A program made the translations under genes and the position numbers. Below are positions 59,933 to 64,000 of a stretch of 64,000 bases of DNA, piece by piece. The first letter of the stretch is position 1; each line of letters opens with the position of its first letter. The notes below the pieces were generated by a model. The model did no database searches and was not told where the DNA came from. It saw nothing but the letters and a program-made list of their open reading frames with translations. The DNA is from Litorimonas sp947503715 (GTDB lineage: Bacteria > Pseudomonadota > Alphaproteobacteria > Caulobacterales > Maricaulaceae). The stretch covers positions 1,426,001 to 1,490,000 of the forward strand of contig NZ_CP189850.1 in the NCBI RefSeq assembly GCF_050271975.1. Direction: 5' to 3'.

Positions 59933-60268
59933 ATCAATCCCCTCCCAGGCGAATCGAGTCCCGGGTGGAATTGCCCGGATATAGTTAATAGAACCACTGG
60001 CGTAGGCGAAGGACGTAAATCAAGTGTTAACGACGTTAACAGGTTTGTTAGCTTTCTTCAGTGCCGTTTTTCAGATTCGGGTCCGAAACGACCGTTAACG
60101 TTTGGTGTGTGGCGGCTTCATAATCAATTTACCACGCTCTTTCACGCAAATGTAAACCTGTTGGTCTAAGAGGGTTTTCGAAGTGGTGAGGGGCCGGACA
60201 CGACAAAGTCGGACGGACCCTTGAGTAAACGGAACGGTATTAGGTGATACCCTTTGGTGGAGAGACAT
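59933..60268. promoter_or_regulatory. ctrA/fliJ divergent regulatory region
   Basis: This 336-base gap holds regulatory signals only. GAATCGAGTC (59951-59960) is two adjacent GANTC sites 19 bases upstream of the ctrA ATG, and GATTC (60074-60078) is a third. GTTAACGACGTTAAC (60026-60040) is a perfect 15-base palindrome. TTAAC-AGGTTTG-TTAG (60036 on) and a TTAAC near 60095 resemble CtrA half sites. In Caulobacter a GANTC site sits in the ctrA P1 promoter and links it to CcrM methylation and GcrA, and CtrA regulates itself. Confidence 0.7.
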
Positions 60269-60643
60269 ATGGCGCATTCTAGCGAACGCAATATCGCGAA
60301 GACACGGTTCAAGATCGAAGATCTACAGAAACGTGTCGCGGTTTTGGAAGCCACACGCGAGGATCTGGAACGCCAGATCCGCAAGCTGAATGACAGTGTC
60401 CCGGAGGATTCGGTCGAAGCGAATGCGCAAAAAGACGGCTATGTCGCCTATGGCAGCTATGCCCAGTCCGTGATTGCACGGAAGGAAAATCTGCGTCGGT
60501 CGCTCGGGGATATTGGCGAGCAGAGCGGACGTCTTGCCGGAGAGCTAAAAGTCGCGCTCGATGCGCTGGATAGCTTTGAGCGGATCAAGGCGCGTCGCAT
60601 GGCGGCTAAGGCGGAAAAAGCGATGGCGCGTAAGGCGGGGTAA
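60269..60643 (+). CDS. fliJ: FliJ-like flagellar export chaperone
   Basis: This 124-residue all-helical protein has a long coiled coil, KTRFKIEDLQKRVAVLEATREDLERQIRKLNDSV, and a second helix with RLAGELKVALDALDSFERIKARRMAAKAEKAMARKAG. This is the FliJ shape, and alphaproteobacterial fliJ genes lie near ctrA. FliJ is part of the flagellar type III export ATPase complex. I use the ATG at 60269, preceded by GGTGGAGAG; a TTG five codons upstream is possible. No other flagellar gene is in the window. A terminator follows. Confidence 0.75.
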   Translation: MAHSSERNIAKTRFKIEDLQKRVAVLEATREDLERQIRKLNDSVPEDSVEANAQKDGYVAYGSYAQSVIARKENLRRSLGDIGEQSGRLAGELKVALDALDSFERIKARRMAAKAEKAMARKAG

Positions 60644-60670
60644 GTCTCGCTGATAGATTTGATTGAAGGA

Positions 60671-60695
60671 ACGGTCTCTCAGGAGGCCGTTTTTT
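60671..60695 (+). terminator. Rho-independent terminator after fliJ, inside the antiporter 3' end
   Basis: ACGGTCTC pairs with GAGGCCGT (8 pairs, one wobble) around TCAG and is followed by TTTTTT. It lies 28 bases after the fliJ-like stop and overlaps the last codons of the convergent antiporter gene. Confidence 0.88.
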
Positions 60696-61947
60696 CGTTC
60701 GCGGACGTCTCGCCCAATTCCATAAAGTGATCGGCGAGCGTGCCGTGAACGAGGATCGAAATCAGGATCGTCAATCCGGCAATCCGCCAAACGGCGTCTA
60801 TGCCCTCAATTTCCGCATGGCTCTGCGCATAGGCGATGTAGAAAATCGACCCCATACCGCGAATACCGAAGAAACTGACCTTCAAACGGTCATGCCATGT
60901 CCCGCAGGTTCGGATCATGGAAAGAAACGCAATAACCGGACGGACGATAAAGATAATGGCGAGGGTGATGATAAGGTCTGTCCACGTCCACTGTGACCAA
61001 AGCTCCGCGCCGATATAGGCGCCAAACCAGAGCAGAAGTATCGCCATCAGAACCGCTTCAATCTGATCGGCGGAATTATGCGCCATGTGCTCATAGGGCT
61101 CAGCGCTCGTATTTTGCGCAAAAACCAAACCCGCTCTTGCAGCGACGAATACGGAGAGGAAGCCGTAGCCGTGGACGAATTCTGCAAAGCCGTAGGCGAT
61201 GAAGGTCGCGGAGAGGAGGACTATCACCGGATTGCCGCGTTCATTCGTGGCGTCGCCCAATGGGCCGAACAGGACTTTCGTAATGAGCCAACCGCAGGCT
61301 ATGCCGACCAGTATCCCTGCAACGGTCCGGTAAATGGCGTCATAGAGCACCCATTGCGTCCAGTCGAAATCGCTGACACTGGCAACCCCCGCCAATCCTA
61401 TTGCGAGCCAAACAAAGGGGAAGGCGAGACCGTCATTCAATCCGGCTTCTGATGTCAGGGCAACACGCGCGCCGTCCTGCTTCTTGCCGGGACCGCCGAC
61501 CTGCACGGCACGGGCGAGAACAGGATCGGTCGGGGCGAGGGCTGCGCCAAGCAAGACAGACGCCGCGATGCCAAGGCCTGCGACCTGCCAGCCGAGCAGA
61601 AAAATCGCGGCAATGGTCAACGGCATCGCGATCCCGATAAGGCACCAACTAGGAATCCAGCGTCGCCAATTTGTGCCGACATCAATGGCAAGGCCTGCGC
61701 CGGCAAGGCTGATAATGACGATAATCTCAGAAACGCGCTCTATGACCAGTACGGCCAGCTCGCCACTGGAGGGCGTGATCAGCGGCAGGCCAATCCCGGC
61801 CATGAGAACGCCGACGAGGATGTAGAGAATGGGAACATTAATGAAACGCTTATTCTTTAACGCAGGCCGGATCGACATAACCAGCAGCGACAAGCCGATC
61901 AGCGAATAGTAAAACGCCGTTTTATTTTCGAGAATTATTGCGTCCAT
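60679..61947 (-). CDS. CPA1-type cation/proton antiporter (NhaP-like)
   Basis: This 422-residue protein has about twelve hydrophobic helices, the monovalent cation/proton antiporter fold. Relevant motifs are ILVGVLMAGIGLPLI near the N-terminus, a LLGAALAPTDPVLARAVQVG segment with the TDP found in NhaP/CPA1 proteins, and GLNDGLAFPFVWLAIG, which carries the ND pair associated with ion binding. It exchanges Na or K for protons in the inner membrane. It converges with fliJ and is divergent from a small membrane protein gene. The exact ion is unknown. Confidence 0.92.
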   Translation of the reverse strand: MDAIILENKTAFYYSLIGLSLLVMSIRPALKNKRFINVPILYILVGVLMAGIGLPLITPSSGELAVLVIERVSEIIVIISLAGAGLAIDVGTNWRRWIPSWCLIGIAMPLTIAAIFLLGWQVAGLGIAASVLLGAALAPTDPVLARAVQVGGPGKKQDGARVALTSEAGLNDGLAFPFVWLAIGLAGVASVSDFDWTQWVLYDAIYRTVAGILVGIACGWLITKVLFGPLGDATNERGNPVIVLLSATFIAYGFAEFVHGYGFLSVFVAARAGLVFAQNTSAEPYEHMAHNSADQIEAVLMAILLLWFGAYIGAELWSQWTWTDLIITLAIIFIVRPVIAFLSMIRTCGTWHDRLKVSFFGIRGMGSIFYIAYAQSHAEIEGIDAVWRIAGLTILISILVHGTLADHFMELGETSANEKTAS

Positions 61948-62000
61948 ATCGCCCCCTTATGCGTTATGAACGTAACAAGCTAGAACGAGAGGAGTTCCAA

Positions 62001-62129
62001 ATGGTTGATAATCACGCCGCCCGCACGTCTGATCAGGATCAAAAACCCGGAAAACACGGTTGGATTAGCAAAGTCGTCATCATCGCGATTTTTTTCGGAA
62101 TCATTGCGGCGCTGGTATTGCTGACCTAG
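62001..62129 (+). CDS. Small single-helix membrane protein
   Basis: This 42-residue protein has an AGAGGAG ribosome site eight bases before its ATG at 62001, a charged start (MVDNHAARTSDQDQKPGKHG), and one C-terminal transmembrane helix (SKVVIIAIFFGIIAALVLLT). It resembles small alphaproteobacterial membrane proteins of unknown function. It lies 53 bases from the divergent antiporter start and its stop overlaps the anti-sigma-like stop by four bases. An in-frame codon at 61938 gives a 63-residue version that I consider less likely. Confidence 0.75.
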   Translation: MVDNHAARTSDQDQKPGKHGWISKVVIIAIFFGIIAALVLLT

Positions 62130-62443
62130 CTATCTTCCTCAGTCGGTGTCTCTTCGACCCAGGCATAAAGATCTGAGAATCCGACAGTCTGCGCCAAATC
62201 TTCCCATTCCGCAGCGGCAACTAACTCAGCCTCCGTCTCAACAGGTGCCTGGTTAAACGGTTGGATGACTAGGAAAGCCGCAATCGCCATGGTGGCGATA
62301 CTCCCAACCGCCCACCTAGATCGACGGGACGGCGCGTCATTGGCGGGCGTCATAGTTTGCGCCGCTGATAAAATAGAATCAGATAGGCTGCCGCGCGGCG
62401 CGGGCGCTTTGTTCTCTGCAAGCATGTTTTCAAGATCGGTCAT
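62126..62443 (-). CDS. Small anti-sigma-factor-like membrane protein
   Basis: This 105-residue protein has a soluble N-terminus (MTDLENMLAENKAPAPRGSLSDSILSAAQ), one transmembrane helix (about 46-62, WAVGSIATMAIAAFLVIQPF) and a short acidic periplasmic tail (EWEDLAQTVGFSDLYAWVEETPTEEDS). It starts four bases inside the sigma-factor gene and is transcribed with it. A single-helix protein encoded directly after an ECF sigma factor is typical of an anti-sigma factor, but no zinc-binding motif or other anti-sigma signature is seen. The role is inferred from position. Confidence 0.7.
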   Translation of the reverse strand: MTDLENMLAENKAPAPRGSLSDSILSAAQTMTPANDAPSRRSRWAVGSIATMAIAAFLVIQPFNQAPVETEAELVAAAEWEDLAQTVGFSDLYAWVEETPTEEDS

Positions 62444-63048
62444 AATGCGAGACTTTCCTTGCCAGTCATCAATTCGGATTTCAATTTCACTTTCGCCCGA
62501 GAGAGCAAGCTCTCATAGGCCTTTTCACTCACGCCCATTGCCGCAGATCCTTCCGCTTGGCTGACCTGCTGATAAAAGGACAAGACCAGTGCTGCCCGTT
62601 GGCGTTCAGGCAAGCGCATCATGGCGCTCTGCACGGCATTGGCCGTATCGCTGCGAACCAATTCCAGATCGGGACGCGGCGTCAGGTCAATCTGCTCCGG
62701 AACTTCATCGGTGTAAATCGGGCGCTTCCGCCGTTTCTCGTCAATACAAATCCGGGTCGCAACACGGCGTAACCACGTCAGAATAGTCGCGTTACCGCTC
62801 GCGTCCCAACTCGGGGCCGTTTGCCAGAACCGAAGGAACGTCTCTTGGGAGACATCTTCGGCCAAGGCCCGGTCACCGGACATATGCCAGGCCAGACCGT
62901 GAATCCGGTCGAGATGGCGATCCATCAGGGCCTTTAATGCGGAAGGCTCTCCCGCCCGTAATCCGGGCAGGAGGTCGATATCTTGGTCAGGGGACAGAGA
63001 ATTATCCTCTGCGCTTGCCCTTACGGCCCTTGCGCTTTCCGCCTTCAC
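62440..63048 (-). CDS. ECF-type RNA polymerase sigma factor
   Basis: This 202-residue protein has a sigma-2 region (LRAGEPSALKALMDRHLDRIHGLAWHMSGDRALAEDVSQETFLRFWQ) and a sigma-4 region (MRLPERQRAALVLSFYQQVSQAEGSAAMGVSEKAYESLLSRAKVKLK). It is an extracytoplasmic function sigma factor. The start is GTG at 63048, which overlaps the EF-hand gene by 47 bases; there is no better start, and the ribosome site is poor, so translation is probably coupled. The genes EF-hand - sigma - anti-sigma-like form one minus-strand unit. The signal and regulon are unknown. Confidence 0.92.
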   Translation of the reverse strand: MKAESARAVRASAEDNSLSPDQDIDLLPGLRAGEPSALKALMDRHLDRIHGLAWHMSGDRALAEDVSQETFLRFWQTAPSWDASGNATILTWLRRVATRICIDEKRRKRPIYTDEVPEQIDLTPRPDLELVRSDTANAVQSAMMRLPERQRAALVLSFYQQVSQAEGSAAMGVSEKAYESLLSRAKVKLKSELMTGKESLAL

Positions 63049-63661
63049 CTTGGGTCAGGACGCCGTCACCATTAGCATCCATGCGGGCAAAGAGTTGCTC
63101 CGTGACCGCCATATGCTCTGCGCGGCTGACGAAACCGTCACCATCGGCATCTGGGGTTGGGCGCTTGGCGCGTTTGCCGTCGCGTTTACGATCTTCGCGC
63201 TTTTCACCACGCTCGGATTTGCGCGCATCGCGCTCTGCTTTACGCTCGGCTTTTGCGACTTCCCGTTCGGCTTCACTCAGCTCGCCATCAACATTTGTGT
63301 CATAGCGTTCGAGCATCTCGGCCTTTTTCTCATCGCGACGCTCAGTCCGCTTTTCGCGCTTGGCGTCTTTGGCGGCGTCAACCTCATCGCGGGTAATGGC
63401 GCCGTCGCCATTCAAATCAGCGCGATCAAAGCGTGCGTCTTCTCGGGCGTCGCGGCGGGCCTCATGCAGGCCTTTGAGTTCGTCCTTGGACAGAAGCTCG
63501 TCGCCATTGACGTCGGCCAGCGTGAAGTTCTGAGAGGCGATAGATGTAAATTCGGCCAATGTGACTTGACCATCAGCGTTCAGGTCAGCTTTCGGACCGG
63601 CCGCCATGAGGGCGGTTGCCGATACACCAAGGATCGCTGTTGCGAGTAAAATGCGTTTCAT
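63002..63661 (-). CDS. Exported protein with six EF-hand-like calcium sites
   Basis: This 219-residue protein has a signal peptide (MKRILLATAILGVSATALMAA). It then has six EF-hand-type loops: DLNADGQVTLAE, DVNGDELLSKDE, DLNGDGAITRDE, DTNVDGELSEAE, DADGDGFVSRAE and DANGDGVLTQGE. An Arg/Lys/Glu-rich helix sits between the fourth and fifth, and the tail is basic. It is predicted to bind calcium in the periplasm. Its 3' end overlaps the sigma-factor start by 47 bases, so the two are coupled. A role as a calcium-linked input to the sigma factor is possible but unproven. Confidence 0.9.
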   Translation of the reverse strand: MKRILLATAILGVSATALMAAGPKADLNADGQVTLAEFTSIASQNFTLADVNGDELLSKDELKGLHEARRDAREDARFDRADLNGDGAITRDEVDAAKDAKREKRTERRDEKKAEMLERYDTNVDGELSEAEREVAKAERKAERDARKSERGEKREDRKRDGKRAKRPTPDADGDGFVSRAEHMAVTEQLFARMDANGDGVLTQGEGGKRKGRKGKRRG

Positions 63662-63737
63662 AAGAGGTCTCCATTGTGGTCTCTACAACAACACACGGAT
63701 GAACTCGCAAAATCCTTCGCGGATTTATGAAATTATT

Positions 63738-64000
63738 TTACGCGACTGCAGCACGGTCCGCACAATCCCGCATTTGTGTCAGAAGTCGCGTCTCAATATG
63801 CAGGTCATCCGAATGACCCGCATAGGGTGGCGGGGCACCCAAATGTTCGCGGACAGTGTCGGACAGCATGAGCGCGGTTTCAACGGCATCGCATTTTTCG
63901 CCGACGGAAAGCGTGAGCGGATCAAATTTCGGAGCGCGGGCACGCACGGCATCCAACATCCAGAAGGCGCGCATAAATCCATCGCTCTGCGTGTCATAAG
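63738..64000 (-). CDS. Hypothetical protein, truncated by the window edge
   Basis: The frame is open from the window end to 63738 on the minus strand, giving at least 87 residues at the C-terminus: YDTQSDGFMRAFWMLDAVRA followed by APKFDPLTLSVGEKCDAVETALMLSDTVREHLGAPPPYAG and a short acidic tail. An ATG at 63974 is possible, but the frame continues upstream without a stop to 64000, so the real start is probably outside. The protein is helical and acidic. I do not recognise a family. Confidence 0.6.
   Translation of the reverse strand, partial: YDTQSDGFMRAFWMLDAVRARAPKFDPLTLSVGEKCDAVETALMLSDTVREHLGAPPPYAGHSDDLHIETRLLTQMRDCADRAAVA

Overview
The window is a contiguous stretch of bacterial chromosome from an alphaproteobacterium. 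The best fit is the Hyphomonadaceae/Maricaulales side of the class, relatives of Caulobacter. The reasons are a full-length CtrA master regulator with GANTC (CcrM-type) sites in its leader, a FliJ-like gene divergent from it, an MJ0042/DUF3426 protein next to ftsEX, a TIGR02301 protein, and the order mdh-sucC-sucD-sucA-sucB-lpd. Coding density is high and genes are often joined by 4-base ATGA overlaps. No transposase, prophage or CRISPR array was seen. The genus cannot be named from this sequence.

Layout. 1-3.8 kb: an iron-sulfur scaffold-like protein, a coiled-coil/zinc-ribbon membrane protein, yidD and thrS. 3.8-9.2 kb: a glycan block with an O-antigen-ligase-like protein, two family 2 glycosyltransferases, an ArnT-like family 39 transferase and a small membrane protein. 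9.2-13.3 kb: a PAS/GGDEF/EAL protein, a methyltransferase, a chorismate mutase fused to an extra domain, and a prephenate dehydrogenase. 13.3-17.6 kb: YdcF-like, ftsX, ftsE, the MJ0042 protein, a META lipoprotein, TIGR02301 and NUDIX. 17.6-28.3 kb: housekeeping genes (SRAP, BrkB/YihY, yaaA, FAD oxidase, tsaC, yceI, lepB, phosphatase, xseB, ispA, dxs, tlyA). 28.3-31.8 kb: three consecutive glycine-zipper envelope proteins, one with six in-register 93-bp cysteine repeats. 31.9-35.6 kb: an esterase, aroC and a metallophosphoesterase lipoprotein.

35.7-50.0 kb is the TCA block: mdh, tRNA(CAT), a frameshifted RTX gene, tRNA-Ser(CGA), DUF2141, a LytTR/DUF2306 pair, then sucC-(inserted secreted ORF)-sucD, sucA, sucB with two lipoyl domains, two related membrane proteins, and lpdA. 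Together these give the 2-oxoglutarate-to-succinate segment plus malate oxidation. 50.1-56.8 kb: an M3 peptidase, an Old-Yellow-Enzyme-like oxidoreductase, a small winged-helix-regulated membrane module with twin palindromic operators, and a XerC-type recombinase. 56.9-59.2 kb is the most accessory-looking part: an AT-rich gene interrupted by an in-frame stop, a candidate structured RNA, and an interleaved palindromic repeat. 59.2-64 kb: ctrA, fliJ-like, a cation/proton antiporter, an anti-sigma-like/ECF sigma/EF-hand module, and an unknown gene running off the end.

The candidates for undescribed biology are the split membrane/helical protein at 56.9-58.5 kb, the winged-helix/DUF2141 module with its operators, the LytTR-DUF2306 pair, and the Ca-binding/ECF-sigma module. 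None is proven here. All functional calls come from reading motifs by eye without database searches.
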